Shown: one piece after another, positions 7,484-16,847 of the stretch
Layout of the letters: every line of letters begins with the position of its first letter
How positions within the stretch are numbered: the first letter of the stretch is position 1
Assembly: GCA_024275415.1 (NCBI GenBank)
Contig: JAJRZD010000042.1
Span: 1 to 64,000 of the forward strand
Direction: 5' to 3'
DNA: 64,000 nucleotides
From: an archaeon
GTDB taxonomy: Archaea; Asgardarchaeota; Thorarchaeia; Thorarchaeales; Thorarchaeaceae
The notes under the pieces: generated by a model
Database searches by the model: none
What the model was told of the DNA's origin: nothing
What the model saw: the letters and a program-made list of their open reading frames with translations, nothing else
Made by a program: the position numbers and the translations under genes

Positions 7484-8333
7484 GAAACTGAAGGAAATCC
7501 AATTCGGTCCGGCAGGCTATCCTGAAGAGGCAAGAGGCAATCTGGAACGAGTATTCGAGATATTGAGCAAAGCAGGGCTTTCAGCCCTCGAGTATGCCGC
7601 CGTTCGTGGACTTAGAACCAAGGAAGATAGGGCCAAGCTCATTGGACATCTTGCATCAAAACATGATATCTCAATGAGCATGCATGCAGCATATTACATC
7701 AGCCTGGCCTCAAAAACGGACGAAACTCGCGAGCGATCAAAGCAAAGGCTGGTCAAGGCGCTGCGTTTCGCACCATTAATGGGCGTAAAACGGATTGTGT
7801 TTCACGCCGGTTCCTACGGAGGGTTACCTCCAGAAGAGGCTCATGGCATTATCAGGGATGCACTGCAAGATGTTTGGGATGCAGCAGGGAAAAATACCAG
7901 ATCTGCATTCTTGGCGCCTGAGATTGCGGGAAAGTTTAACATGTACGGGTCGGTTGATGAGATTATTAGGTTATGTTCTGAGGTAGACGGATGTATCCCC
8001 ACCATAGATTGGGCACATCTCTACGCACGAAGCCAAGGAAACATCAATGACAGAGAGAACTATATGGCAATCCTACGAAGATTCGAAGATGCCCTTGGAA
8101 GACAGTTCGTGGACAATATGCATTTTCATGTAAGTGGAATAGAGTACACAAAAGCGGGTGAGGCGAGACACCAGCCACTTGGCAAGCAATGGGGACCAGA
8201 CATCCTTCCATTGATCGGTATTATCAGTGAAGTTGGTTACAAGCCAACATTCATTTCCGAAACGCCAGAGCCTATCAGAGGCGCACTCTACGCCAAACAT
8301 CTACTAGAGGAATGGGAGCAGATTAACAGATGA
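7431..8333 (+). CDS. Xylose-isomerase-like TIM barrel, endonuclease IV/AP2Ec type
   Basis: The conserved part starts at KEIQFGPAGYP, typical of archaeal endonuclease IV-like barrels, which cut DNA at abasic sites. Metal-ligand positions fit: MSMHAAYY (His), KRIVFHAG (His), FLAPEIAG (Glu), TIDWAHLYA (Asp, His), MHFHVSG (two His) and FISETPE (Glu). The start is odd. ATG 7431 overlaps the previous gene by 53 bases and gives a non-conserved leader. GGAGG at 7472-7476 instead points to a non-AUG start at CTG 7488, just before the conserved sequence. Its stop overlaps the next ATG by four bases. The fold and ligands are clear; AP-endonuclease activity itself is inference. Confidence 0.8.
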   Translation: MSILMMPTVGGSSYWRIKKLKEIQFGPAGYPEEARGNLERVFEILSKAGLSALEYAAVRGLRTKEDRAKLIGHLASKHDISMSMHAAYYISLASKTDETRERSKQRLVKALRFAPLMGVKRIVFHAGSYGGLPPEEAHGIIRDALQDVWDAAGKNTRSAFLAPEIAGKFNMYGSVDEIIRLCSEVDGCIPTIDWAHLYARSQGNINDRENYMAILRRFEDALGRQFVDNMHFHVSGIEYTKAGEARHQPLGKQWGPDILPLIGIISEVGYKPTFISETPEPIRGALYAKHLLEEWEQINR

Positions 8334-9673
8334 CTCAGCTTGTGTTCGTCCTAGGGAAGAATTGGCTTCTTTCCATGGCAGAAGTGATAGTGTATTTGGA
8401 AGATGAAAGACTTCTCAAATCACTGGTTGATTATTCAAAGACAGCTGCAGTCATCTCGACAACTAGGCCTGTCACTGATGAGGACATCATCGATATCCAG
8501 AGCGCACTAGGAGGGTGCTACAAGATTGGACGCCATATTGTAAGCTATGATAGTGGAGTGCTTGAGAAAGCGTATCCAATCAGAGGAACACACTCGAAGA
8601 AAGACAGAGAAGTCATTTCAAAATGCGAGTGGTTGAGTACAGTATGGCTAACTCCTAGGGCTAAGAGGATCAAGTACGCAGTATCCACGTACCCAATTGA
8701 AGAGGGAGAGTCAAAGGTAGATCTAAGACGGTTCACACGAGGGATGAATGAATCGATCAAGACCAAACTAATCAAGGAGAATGCACGAAAGGTAGACTAC
8801 CTGATGTATGAGGAACCTGATAGGAGAAAACCAGAGCGTTCAAACACGGCACTGTGGCCCCAGACCATCGCACGCCACAACCTTCTGAAATTCCCAAATG
8901 CAGAGATACTGGCAGTATTGACTGACTCAAAGGTGCATCTTGCAAAGACCGTCACGGTGTACGACTCTATGCTACAGCAATATCGAGACGAGTCACGTCC
9001 ACATATTTCCTCAGAAATAAGTACCAGTCCAAAGATTTGCAGGACGCTGCTGACCCTTTCAGGAGCGAGACCTGGGAGTGTTGTTCTGGATCCCTTCTGT
9101 GGAACTGGCACTCTACTCATGGAGGCTGCTTTACAAGAGATGAGATGTATTGGGATCGATATAGACAGGCATGCTACCGAAGGCGCGAAAGCCAATTTGA
9201 GATGGTTGGGAAAAGAACTGGGTTCGCAACTGGATTTCGTCCTCATTTCAGGAGATGCCAGGGATGCAGACAAACTAGTCAATAGACAAGTGGACGCAAT
9301 TGCTTTCGAGCCTCATTTGGGACCAGTATTCAAGGAGAAGCCCGAGCTGGAAGAAACAGAGCAACTCATTGACGACCTGACAATCCTCTACCGGGATGCA
9401 TTGAAGTCGTTGACAAAGATATTGCGTCCAGAAGGAAGGATTGCAATGACGGTTCCCGTGGTACGTGCCAAAGGCAGGGAGGTCAGCATCGATTTCAACA
9501 AGATGCTAAGACGGACTGGACTGCAACTCTATCGGTTCCTTCCAAGTCATATCATCGATGGAGCATCACGCCGGGTAAAATCAGTCCGCATTAATCCCAA
9601 TAGAGGTGCACTCCCGGAAAGGAAACAGGGACAAATCGTACAACGGATGGTCATCATGCTTGGCAGAGGCTAG
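8330..9673 (+). CDS. Trm11/TrmG10-like THUMP-type tRNA guanine N2-methyltransferase
   Basis: 447 residues. The N-terminal half resembles the NFLD/THUMP RNA-binding region of Trm11 proteins. The C-terminal Rossmann methyltransferase has motif X/I VLDPFCGTGTLLMEAAL (near residue 245) and an acidic strand CIGIDIDRHATEGAKANL. Archaeal enzymes of this type methylate guanine 10 of tRNA. Motif IV, usually DPPY in N2/N6 methyltransferases, reads FEPHLGP here; I recall EPYLGP-like variants in Trm11-like families, so the enzyme is probably a distinct subgroup. ATGA overlap (8330-8333) couples it to the TIM-barrel gene. Confidence 0.8.
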   Translation: MTQLVFVLGKNWLLSMAEVIVYLEDERLLKSLVDYSKTAAVISTTRPVTDEDIIDIQSALGGCYKIGRHIVSYDSGVLEKAYPIRGTHSKKDREVISKCEWLSTVWLTPRAKRIKYAVSTYPIEEGESKVDLRRFTRGMNESIKTKLIKENARKVDYLMYEEPDRRKPERSNTALWPQTIARHNLLKFPNAEILAVLTDSKVHLAKTVTVYDSMLQQYRDESRPHISSEISTSPKICRTLLTLSGARPGSVVLDPFCGTGTLLMEAALQEMRCIGIDIDRHATEGAKANLRWLGKELGSQLDFVLISGDARDADKLVNRQVDAIAFEPHLGPVFKEKPELEETEQLIDDLTILYRDALKSLTKILRPEGRIAMTVPVVRAKGREVSIDFNKMLRRTGLQLYRFLPSHIIDGASRRVKSVRINPNRGALPERKQGQIVQRMVIMLGRG

Positions 9674-10533
9674 AAGAGATATCGTATCACATCATCAAGG
9701 ATAGCGTAAGTCTCTAGACGGTCAAGGTCACGCTTCACATATGTCATTGCCTTGTCAAAGACCATGTTTCGAAAGGCAGTCTTACCTGCAACTTCCTTGG
9801 TCGCTTTGGCTATGACACTCAGGAGTTTTTCCAAGGCCCCTCGCAACTTGTTGTAATTTGTATTGTAGACATCGATCCCCAGAATCTCGACCCCATTATT
9901 GTCAATTACCACATCTCGAAGGAAGGAATACGACTCGATAACTGGCCGAGCGAGTTCATTGATTCTAGTCATGAGGTCCTTCTTTGCCTTTTTATCCAGT
10001 TCAATACTCAGAATGGCCCGAAAGAGATGGCTATAGACCTCCAGACAGTCCATGCTCTTCCCAGCAACAAGTGCTTCATCTGTTTCTTCGAACTGACTGA
10101 CGAGTTCATCAATGAAGTTGCCAAAGTGACTGAATGTCTGTGGATTCCCAGTCCACCCGCTCAGAATCTCGTCAATGGTCTTTCCATCTGGCACTTCGTT
10201 CCGCATGAACTCGTTCAGTGCATATTCTAAGATGAACCGCATATGCCCAATGCGAGCAGCCTTAGACACCACCATGACAAAGAGGAGATGGTCATTTGCT
10301 TGCCAGACGTAGCGGCTGTTTTCAGTATCGATGATCCGTAAGTTCTCGTGTGACGCCTTGTCGATGAATGTATGCGTTGCAGAAAGAAAAGGGGCGATTA
10401 AATCCATATCAATCTCAATTCCACTGTATGCTCGTGATACAATATTTCGACCTGTGACCCGTTCGATGACCCATACCCCATGAATCAGTCGTTTAGCAGA
10501 CATAAATCGCTCAATCCAAGAAAGGACGTACAT
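9670..10533 (-). CDS. Longin-like domain protein
   Basis: 287 residues. Residues about 17-112 have the strand-helix order of longin/adaptin-small-subunit domains: HGVWVIERVTGRNIVSRAYS, then DLIAPFLSATHTFID, DTENSRYVWQANDHLLFVMV, and a long helix through FILEYALNEFM. The remaining 175 residues are predicted helical and not recognised. Longin domains act in eukaryotic SNAREs, AP and TRAPP complexes and GTPase-binding; longin proteins are among the eukaryotic-signature proteins of Asgard archaea. The assignment is by pattern only and needs a profile search. The start is ATG 10533 or 10503. It converges with the methyltransferase gene with four bases of overlap. Confidence 0.6.
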   Translation of the reverse strand: MYVLSWIERFMSAKRLIHGVWVIERVTGRNIVSRAYSGIEIDMDLIAPFLSATHTFIDKASHENLRIIDTENSRYVWQANDHLLFVMVVSKAARIGHMRFILEYALNEFMRNEVPDGKTIDEILSGWTGNPQTFSHFGNFIDELVSQFEETDEALVAGKSMDCLEVYSHLFRAILSIELDKKAKKDLMTRINELARPVIESYSFLRDVVIDNNGVEILGIDVYNTNYNKLRGALEKLLSVIAKATKEVAGKTAFRNMVFDKAMTYVKRDLDRLETYAILDDVIRYLF

Positions 10534-10588
10534 TTGATAAGATTATGTATGATTTCTATCCTATTTCTAAGAGGCATGAAAGACAAGG

Positions 10589-10614
10589 AAGATGGGGAAG
10601 TGCATCCCCATCTT
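10589..10614. terminator. Hairpin between the longin-like gene and tfb
   Basis: AAGATGGGG pairs with CCCCATCTT around an eight-base loop, in the gap between the start of the longin-like gene and the end of tfb. Both genes are on the minus strand. Placement 25 bases after the tfb stop fits a tfb terminator; the following sequence on that strand is pyrimidine-rich. Confidence 0.45.
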
Positions 10615-10638
10615 TATGCATTGGTAGGTTCACAGCCG

Positions 10639-11601
10639 TCACGCGGTTGATATGTGAAGCTTGCTCACCATTTCTTTGTAGCGGTTGCGTACCGTTACTT
10701 CCGTTACCCTTGCAGTTCGAGCAATCTCAAGCTGGGTTCGTCGGGCCCCTGTCAGAATGCTTGCAACATATATCGCTGCTGCAGCCATTCCCTTGGGATC
10801 CTTCCCTATCGTGAGTCTCTCTTCTTTCGCCAATTGCAATATCTCAATGGCCTTCGCCTTTGCTGCTCCAGGAATTCCCAATTCAGTGCCAAACCTATGG
10901 ATAAAATCAATAGGAGAGGAATGGGGAATTTTCAGGTTCAGATATCGAAGAATGAGGCGCACACACAAACTCAACTCCTTGCGAGTGATGTGTATTTGCT
11001 CAACAATCTCTTCAAGTGGGCGAGGAACCTGATGTACCCTACAGGCTAGATAGAGTGATGCCGCTATCATACCAAGAATGGTACGACCACGAGTAAGACG
11101 TTTCCGAAGAGCCTTTCTGTAGATGACTGCAGAGGTTTCTCGAATTGAGTAGGGAATACTCAATTGAGAGCTTATCCTGTGCAGCTCGGTCATTGCGACT
11201 GCTAGGTTACGCTTGTCAGAAGAGTGAACCTTGGTGCGTATCTGCCATTTACGTAGTCTGTGAATTTGTGCTCTTCGAGTGGAGCTGAGTTTCCTTCCTG
11301 CAGCATCGACGTTCTGTCTGCCAATGATTGTAGTAAGTCCTTGGTCGAACTTGCTCCAATCGGCGGGGCCTCCTACACGCTGACGAGAATTCTGCTCATC
11401 AGCAGTGAAAGCACGCCATTCTGGGCCCATATCAATGGACCTGTCAGATAGAACTAAGCCGCAGTTGGAACAGATCACCTCCCCTCTTGTGTGATCAATG
11501 TGTATTGTTTTTGAAGAACACGCAGAGCAAACATAACTGGCAACACCGGGGGACTCATTCTGTTTCTTGGATTTCACTTGCTTACTGGCCAGTCCGATCA
11601 T
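10639..11601 (-). CDS. tfb: Transcription initiation factor IIB (TFB)
   Basis: 320 residues. The N-terminal zinc ribbon (YVCSACSSKT and VICSNCGLVL) is followed by the B-reader region (DMGPEWRAFTADEQNSRQR), which enters the RNA polymerase cleft. Two cyclin folds come next, starting at about residues 120 and 215; the second carries the BRE-reading helix-turn-helix RTQLEIARTARVTEVTVRNR. TFB bridges TBP at the TATA box to RNA polymerase. Length and order are standard for archaea. Asgard genomes may encode several TFBs; only this one is here. Confidence 0.96.
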   Translation of the reverse strand: MIGLASKQVKSKKQNESPGVASYVCSACSSKTIHIDHTRGEVICSNCGLVLSDRSIDMGPEWRAFTADEQNSRQRVGGPADWSKFDQGLTTIIGRQNVDAAGRKLSSTRRAQIHRLRKWQIRTKVHSSDKRNLAVAMTELHRISSQLSIPYSIRETSAVIYRKALRKRLTRGRTILGMIAASLYLACRVHQVPRPLEEIVEQIHITRKELSLCVRLILRYLNLKIPHSSPIDFIHRFGTELGIPGAAKAKAIEILQLAKEERLTIGKDPKGMAAAAIYVASILTGARRTQLEIARTARVTEVTVRNRYKEMVSKLHISTA

Positions 11602-12010
11602 CTCCCTGCATCTCTACCGAGGGAACGTAGAGTTGCTGTTCGAAGGTTAGTTGTACCGATGATGCCTCGTTCATGGCGCTGAACGAAACGTTCGAGTGGG
11701 GGCACGTATTACGGGCAAATTCTCAAATGAGAACTGTATTCGTCACGCATCAAATATACATAAGGCTTTGCACCGAAGGCGAGATTTATATGCGTAGATG
11801 TTTCAGCAAATCGCCGTCTTAACATTGTTATTTTTCGGAGTATAATTAGTGTTTAATATGCCTTTTTTGACTTCATTTAGGTACAGATGAAGGAAACAGA
11901 ACAATTCTATTTGACAAGATGTTAATGACCAGTTTGATACAACACACAACGTATCGTTTATGAAGAGAAGAGGAACCATTCTGTTAGGTCTTGCCATGAA
12001 TTGGTGAGTT
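11602..12010. other. Divergent intergenic region between tfb and argS
   Basis: Holds the promoters of both flanking genes. A TATA-like ATTTATATG lies at 11784-11792 on the plus strand, and a GTTTATGAA element near 11956 is better placed for argS. On the minus strand the complement of CAAATATACATAAG (about 11749-11762) is a TATA candidate for tfb, implying a leader of about 125 bases. A 64-codon minus-strand frame (11803-11997) has no coding character. I see no clear RNA gene. Confidence 0.4.
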
Positions 12011-12016
12011 GTGATT

Positions 12017-13927
12017 ATGAAACAGGATAGCTTAGGAAACCCATGGAAGGTATTCTATGAGGAAGTGGTACGTCTTCTAGCAGACACTGCATCAGTGGAA
12101 ATTGCAACCATAAAACGATTCATAGAGGTCCCTCCGGATCCAAAGCTCGGAGACATTGCGTGTACCATCGCATTCCATTTGGCAAAGGAACAAAAGATGA
12201 AGCCGTTTCCTATCGCTGAGGAAATCGTTTCTAAACTTCGAGAGAGTATCAAAGACAACCCGTTGATAGATAGGGTCGAGTCGAAGGGCCCGTACATCAA
12301 CCTCTTCTTCAATCGTACGGAGTATGTTTCCCGAACCGTGCATGAAGTTATTCAAACCAATGACAGATATGGACTCACGGATGAGTACAAGGGAAAGCGG
12401 GCGCTGATAGAATTTCCAGCGGTCAACCCATCAAAACCTTGGCATATTGGACACACGAGAAATGCTGTCTTGGGGGACACCTTATGCAATGTGTTGCAGG
12501 CAACCGGATGGGAAGTCATCAAGCTAGACTACATCAACGACCTTGGTTTACAGATTGCCCAGCTAACTTGGAAGCTCATGCAGATGGGCGAGGAAGAAGT
12601 AGAGGATAAATACGACCATTATCTTGGACACCTGTATGTGGATGTCCAAACGGCATTCGAGAAGGACGAGAAAGTCAAAGCGGAGATCAGAGAGGTCGCT
12701 CGTAAGCTCGAAGACCTAGATTCAGACGAATCAAGAACCAGCATCAAGATGGTAACTGCTTGTGTGAAGGCTCAGTATCAGACAGCATACAGATTGGGAA
12801 TCTTTCACGACTATCAGGTGTGGGAGAGTGCGATTGCTCATAGTGGATTGCTTGATGCTGCTAAGAAAATAATGCTCAGGGCGGAGAATATCATAAAACT
12901 CGAAGAAGGCGAAAAAGCTGGGTGCATCGTTGCACGACTGGATATGCTGGACGAGTTCAAAGACATGCAAGACCCCTACAAGGTACTTTTCCGATCTGAC
13001 GGCACAAGGACATATACTGGGGCGGATGTTGCTTTGCAGATGTGGAAGTTCGGCATCCTAGACGACCCGTTCAAGTATCAGTTCTTCGAGACCCAGCCTA
13101 ATGGAAAGGACATATTCAGAACCTCATTGAGTGGGGAGGATAGAAACCTTGGAAAATTCGATGCAGTGTTCAATGTGATTGGTGCGCCACAGGCACATCC
13201 TCAGCGACTCATCTATGTAATTCTGGGGCTATTAGGATACAAGGAACAGAGCGAGAACTCCCACCACATTTCGTATGAATTCGTGGGACTTGAAGATGTC
13301 GGGTTCTCTGGAAGGAAGGGGACATGGATAGGCTATTCGTCTGATGTGGTTATTGATCGAGCGAAAGAGCTGGCAAGGGAAGAGGTTGACAAAAGGAATC
13401 CAGACGAGAGTGAAACATTCAGGGATTCGGTCGCAGAAAAAATCGCAACTGGGGCAGTCCGATATTTCCTTCTTAATGCATCCCCAGATAGGAAAATCAC
13501 GTTCAGATGGAAAGAAGCACTTGACTTCAATGGCGACGCAGCGCCGTACTTGCAGTACTCACATGCTAGAGCAACAAGAATTCTTGAGAAAGTAAGTAAG
13601 AATTGCCAGACTGATGTGGACATGACGTTACTCACCCATGAGGCGGAATTCGCCCTTTCCAAGGCCATTGCCAGATTTCCTGAAGAGATACTTGAAACGG
13701 TACGAGGGTTGCAAAAAAGTACATGGGGAACCGGCTTTCAATCCAACAAGCTAACATCATATTGTTACAATCTTGCCACTTTGTTCAGCAAGTTCTACGA
13801 CACATGTCCTGTCCTGAAAGCTGATAATGAATTGAAATCTGCACGGATTGAGCTAGTACGTGCATTCAAGATCACCATTGCCAACTGCCTGAAATTGCTT
13901 GGGATTCCAGTGGTCGAACGGATGTAA
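12017..13927 (+). CDS. argS: Arginyl-tRNA synthetase
   Basis: 636 residues from ATG 12017 (GTG 12011 is an alternative). The class I signature reads HIGHTRN near residue 140, after the PAVNPSKPW block typical of ArgRS. The N-terminal tRNA-binding Add1 domain (DPKLGDIACTIAFHLAKEQK) and the C-terminal helical anticodon-binding domain (YLQYSHARATRILEKV onward) are both present. The KMSKS region reads GFSGRKGTW, lacking the first lysine, as in many archaeal ArgRS enzymes. It charges tRNA-Arg; two tRNA-Arg genes lie in this same window. Confidence 0.96.
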   Translation: MKQDSLGNPWKVFYEEVVRLLADTASVEIATIKRFIEVPPDPKLGDIACTIAFHLAKEQKMKPFPIAEEIVSKLRESIKDNPLIDRVESKGPYINLFFNRTEYVSRTVHEVIQTNDRYGLTDEYKGKRALIEFPAVNPSKPWHIGHTRNAVLGDTLCNVLQATGWEVIKLDYINDLGLQIAQLTWKLMQMGEEEVEDKYDHYLGHLYVDVQTAFEKDEKVKAEIREVARKLEDLDSDESRTSIKMVTACVKAQYQTAYRLGIFHDYQVWESAIAHSGLLDAAKKIMLRAENIIKLEEGEKAGCIVARLDMLDEFKDMQDPYKVLFRSDGTRTYTGADVALQMWKFGILDDPFKYQFFETQPNGKDIFRTSLSGEDRNLGKFDAVFNVIGAPQAHPQRLIYVILGLLGYKEQSENSHHISYEFVGLEDVGFSGRKGTWIGYSSDVVIDRAKELAREEVDKRNPDESETFRDSVAEKIATGAVRYFLLNASPDRKITFRWKEALDFNGDAAPYLQYSHARATRILEKVSKNCQTDVDMTLLTHEAEFALSKAIARFPEEILETVRGLQKSTWGTGFQSNKLTSYCYNLATLFSKFYDTCPVLKADNELKSARIELVRAFKITIANCLKLLGIPVVERM

Positions 13928-13964
13928 CAATACTCTTGCAATGGCTGATGAATGAACTGCAATT

Positions 13965-15302
13965 TCATCCTGAAGTGACTTTGACTTCATCTAGTACCAA
14001 CGAGGGTGTGATGATGGAGGAATCTTTGCGAACATCATTTCCAACCCTGCTGACTTTCATGAGGAGTTCTCTCATGTTTATTCCAAACAGGGTGTTCTTC
14101 AAAGGATGGACTAGTTCTCCTCGCTCGATGTAGAAGCCCTCTGTAATCGTAGCACTTAGGTCGCCAGTAGTCATGTTGGGACTGTCCCCGGTATTGATGC
14201 AGAGAACTCCCTTATCTACCTCGGATATAAGGTCATCTAGGCTCCCCGACCCTGGTTGGATGATAAAGTTTGATGAAGATATTGATGGTATCCCTGCGTA
14301 GGAGGGACGGCTCGCACTACCCGTATTCGGAACATCATCCTTGAAGGCAGTATATGAATTGTGCAACAATGACTTCAAAACGCCCCGGTCAAGTACCAAC
14401 GTTCGCTGTGTTGGGAAGCCCTCACCATCATAAGGACCGGAGCCGAGTCCTCCCTTTAATAGGGCATCATCGATGATTGAGAGAGATTCCGAGGCAATTT
14501 GATGTCCTAGACAGTCCGAAATATAGGATCGACCGTATTGTACTTCTTCCGCATCTACAGCACCAGCAAACCCTCCTCCGAGAATGATACGTGCTGCAAG
14601 GGGAGCTAATATGACCGGAAGTGTTCCGCCTTCAATGGTCTTCCCTCCAAGATTACGGACTGCTTTCTTCGAAGCTGTAGAACCAACCCATTCGGGATCA
14701 AGGTCTCGTAGATTCCGAGTAGATTGGTATTCGAAGCTCGACGTTCGGGCATCATCGTTTCGGATTAGTGAAGAAGAGGATATCATTACAGATGCGAGAG
14801 AGATAGTCCGAGATATTCCTAGCGAGTTGGCGATGGCAAAGGTTCCTGCGGAAGCAGCCAGTCGTGCCTCGACAGATACCTCATACTGCCCAACTTCCTG
14901 TAAAGAAGCGTCCACCGTTCTGATAATCAGCTCGGCTGCATCTTCCGGTTGTAACCGGGGTATTTCAGGATCAAATAGTCCTTGGACATCTGGATAACGT
15001 CCTTCATAAGATGGTAGGCTCACAAAATCAGGATCGGGTATTGATGCCTTGGCAATCTTGACAGATTTTGTAATTGCCTCAAGATAGTCAGATTCCTGTA
15101 TCGTTGTCACAAAAGCAAAACCGATTTTTTTTCCAACCACTGAGCGGATGCCAACACCAGCATCACGAATATCCTCGGCGGTCTTGATTGAGTTATTTTC
15201 TACATCTATAGAGAAAGACTTGGTTGATGATACAAACACCTCTGCCTGATGAGCCCCAGACTCCAGTGCCTTGCTTACTGCTTTCTCAGCTATGTCCAAC
15301 AC
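13965..15302 (-). CDS. PmbA/TldE-like subunit of the TldD-TldE protease
   Basis: About 445 residues from GTG 15302. It has the TldD/PmbA fold with family blocks IRDAGVGIRSVVGKKIGFAF near the N-terminus, GGGFAGAVDAEEVQYGRSYI in the middle, and a glycine-rich C-terminal half ending FGINMRELLMKVSRVGND. It lacks the HExxxH-type metal motif of TldD, as expected for TldE, which forms a heterodimer that cuts peptides inside the cleft. The frame is open to 15479, but that part lies inside tldD. A GGAGGTG sequence at 15319-15325 and the family start favour a start near 15302. It is coupled to tldD. Confidence 0.88.
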   Translation of the reverse strand: MLDIAEKAVSKALESGAHQAEVFVSSTKSFSIDVENNSIKTAEDIRDAGVGIRSVVGKKIGFAFVTTIQESDYLEAITKSVKIAKASIPDPDFVSLPSYEGRYPDVQGLFDPEIPRLQPEDAAELIIRTVDASLQEVGQYEVSVEARLAASAGTFAIANSLGISRTISLASVMISSSSLIRNDDARTSSFEYQSTRNLRDLDPEWVGSTASKKAVRNLGGKTIEGGTLPVILAPLAARIILGGGFAGAVDAEEVQYGRSYISDCLGHQIASESLSIIDDALLKGGLGSGPYDGEGFPTQRTLVLDRGVLKSLLHNSYTAFKDDVPNTGSASRPSYAGIPSISSSNFIIQPGSGSLDDLISEVDKGVLCINTGDSPNMTTGDLSATITEGFYIERGELVHPLKNTLFGINMRELLMKVSRVGNDVRKDSSIITPSLVLDEVKVTSG

Positions 15303-15312
15303 TATATTCAGT

Positions 15313-16698
15313 CTACACACCTCCAACAGGGACAGATCGTATTCGTACATGGGGACCACCTGTCGTATCAGGCACCGTCTGGCCAAACTTCCCACATGTG
15401 CCCGCTTCGAGTTCAATGTCCTTGGCAACGGCATCGATTTTAGACAAGATGTCCAATATCTGATTTGCAACGGATACATCGCGAACTAGTTGTCCAAGTT
15501 CACCATTGGTGATTAGGTAACCATGATCTGCTTGGAACACAAATTGCCCTTTAGAGGGATTAGTATAGCCGTAGTTGACACCACATAACAGTAGACCAGA
15601 AGCAGTATCTTCTATCAGTTCTACACTACTCCAGTCCCCAGGTTCCATGAAGGTATTGCTCATCCTAGGAATTGGAATGTCCATGTAAGATTGTGCCCTT
15701 GCAGAGCCATTAGGATGCATCCCAAGCCGACTGGATGTTTCGAGACTATGAAGCAGCTCTTCCAGTCGCCCTTCCTGCACCAACGAGTGTTTCGATGCCT
15801 TGGTTCCCTCCCAGTCATACTCAAACGACCCGCGCAGGTGCGGAAGGGTTGGGTCATCGGTGATAGAAAGGTACTCAGGGCCAACTATTTTGCCAACCTT
15901 GTCCTCAAGCACAGTAGAATGAGCAAGCCAATTGTCGGCTTCACATGCATGGCCGAATGCTTCGTGAGTCATTACACCGTTGAGGGCAGGGTCAAGTATG
16001 ACATCAAAGACGCCCCCCTCGACGGCCTTGCTGTCAAGTAATCGTATTGCGTGCTCTGCTGCGGAAATGCCAATATTCAACGAATCCTCTCGCTGGAACA
16101 CCTCGAACCCACCACGCATGCTAACTGATTTGAATCCACTTTGTCGATTAGTCCCATCCTTAGAGGTGGGAGTGGAAATGATGCGAGGGAGAGAATTCTC
16201 GACATAGACACTGGTTCCGAGTGAGTTTGCGATAAAAAGTTCGACCCACCTCTCGCCATATAACGTATGGGTGTTGACTATGCGAGGATCATAATCTCTT
16301 GCTTGGTCATCAATTGCCTTCACATACTTGACCTTGTCCTCGAAGCTGATGTCATGAAAATGTGTCTTTGGCCGGAACTCCGACTTTCCAGAAAAGGATG
16401 GACCTTCGATCTCAAATCGCTCCGAAGTCTTGGAACGTGTCGCCAGCGCCAGTCTTGCCACAGATATTCCTATTTCCCTCATCGCGTCAGGGGACAAGTC
16501 TGTGGTCTGAGCAAATGCCCAAGCACCATCTATGAATGCACGGATACCTGCACCCTTCGACCTCGATGCAATGGAACCCTTGGAAACCCCATTGGTTATT
16601 TCAATCACCGTGGTTGTGGTGTTCACGATACGGATGTCCGCAAATGAAACGCCAGTGTTTAGTGCTGATTCTATAGCAAGTCGAGCAAGATGTTCCAT
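15313..16698 (-). CDS. TldD-like zinc metalloprotease subunit
   Basis: 461 residues from ATG 16698 (MEHLARLAIESAL); an upstream ATG at 16725 is possible. The metal-binding motif THEAFGHACEAD near residue 250 matches the HExxxH...E/C pattern of TldD, and the C-terminus holds the Cys-Gly block ELEAGTCGKFGQTVPD. With TldE it degrades unfolded short peptides and matures peptide natural products in other organisms. The tldE gene starts at about 10 bases downstream, so both are one operon. Upstream lies the direct repeat pair before the ESCRT adaptor gene. Confidence 0.9.
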   Translation of the reverse strand: MEHLARLAIESALNTGVSFADIRIVNTTTTVIEITNGVSKGSIASRSKGAGIRAFIDGAWAFAQTTDLSPDAMREIGISVARLALATRSKTSERFEIEGPSFSGKSEFRPKTHFHDISFEDKVKYVKAIDDQARDYDPRIVNTHTLYGERWVELFIANSLGTSVYVENSLPRIISTPTSKDGTNRQSGFKSVSMRGGFEVFQREDSLNIGISAAEHAIRLLDSKAVEGGVFDVILDPALNGVMTHEAFGHACEADNWLAHSTVLEDKVGKIVGPEYLSITDDPTLPHLRGSFEYDWEGTKASKHSLVQEGRLEELLHSLETSSRLGMHPNGSARAQSYMDIPIPRMSNTFMEPGDWSSVELIEDTASGLLLCGVNYGYTNPSKGQFVFQADHGYLITNGELGQLVRDVSVANQILDILSKIDAVAKDIELEAGTCGKFGQTVPDTTGGPHVRIRSVPVGGV

Positions 16699-16749
16699 GT
16701 TTATCGCCCATTGATATGACCGCATCGGCAGTTAGGATTATAATTTCTC

Positions 16750-16773
16750 TTACGACCGCATATTGTTACGACC
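16750..16773. repeat. Direct repeat TTACGACC pair in the divergent promoter
   Basis: TTACGACC occurs at 16750-16757 and 16766-16773, each followed by a CATAT-containing stretch. The pair sits in the 149-base gap between divergent tldD and the zinc-finger ESCRT adaptor gene, and so could bind a regulator of either. It could also be chance; a third copy lies at 3734-3741, in a ribosome-binding region. Confidence 0.35.
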
Positions 16774-16847
16774 ATATGTGTTCGACGTAATACACACGTT
16801 ATTCTTAGCTATTTCCGTGATATGACTAGATTATTGGAGGCACTCGA

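Noticed and set aside
11803..11997. 64-codon minus-strand frame between tfb and argS
   Set aside because: No ribosome-binding site and irregular composition; the region is better explained as a promoter zone.
16750..16790. Possible CRISPR-like or iteron array
   Set aside because: Only two short copies are present, without regular spacers; no CRISPR array or origin-like iterons were seen in the window.
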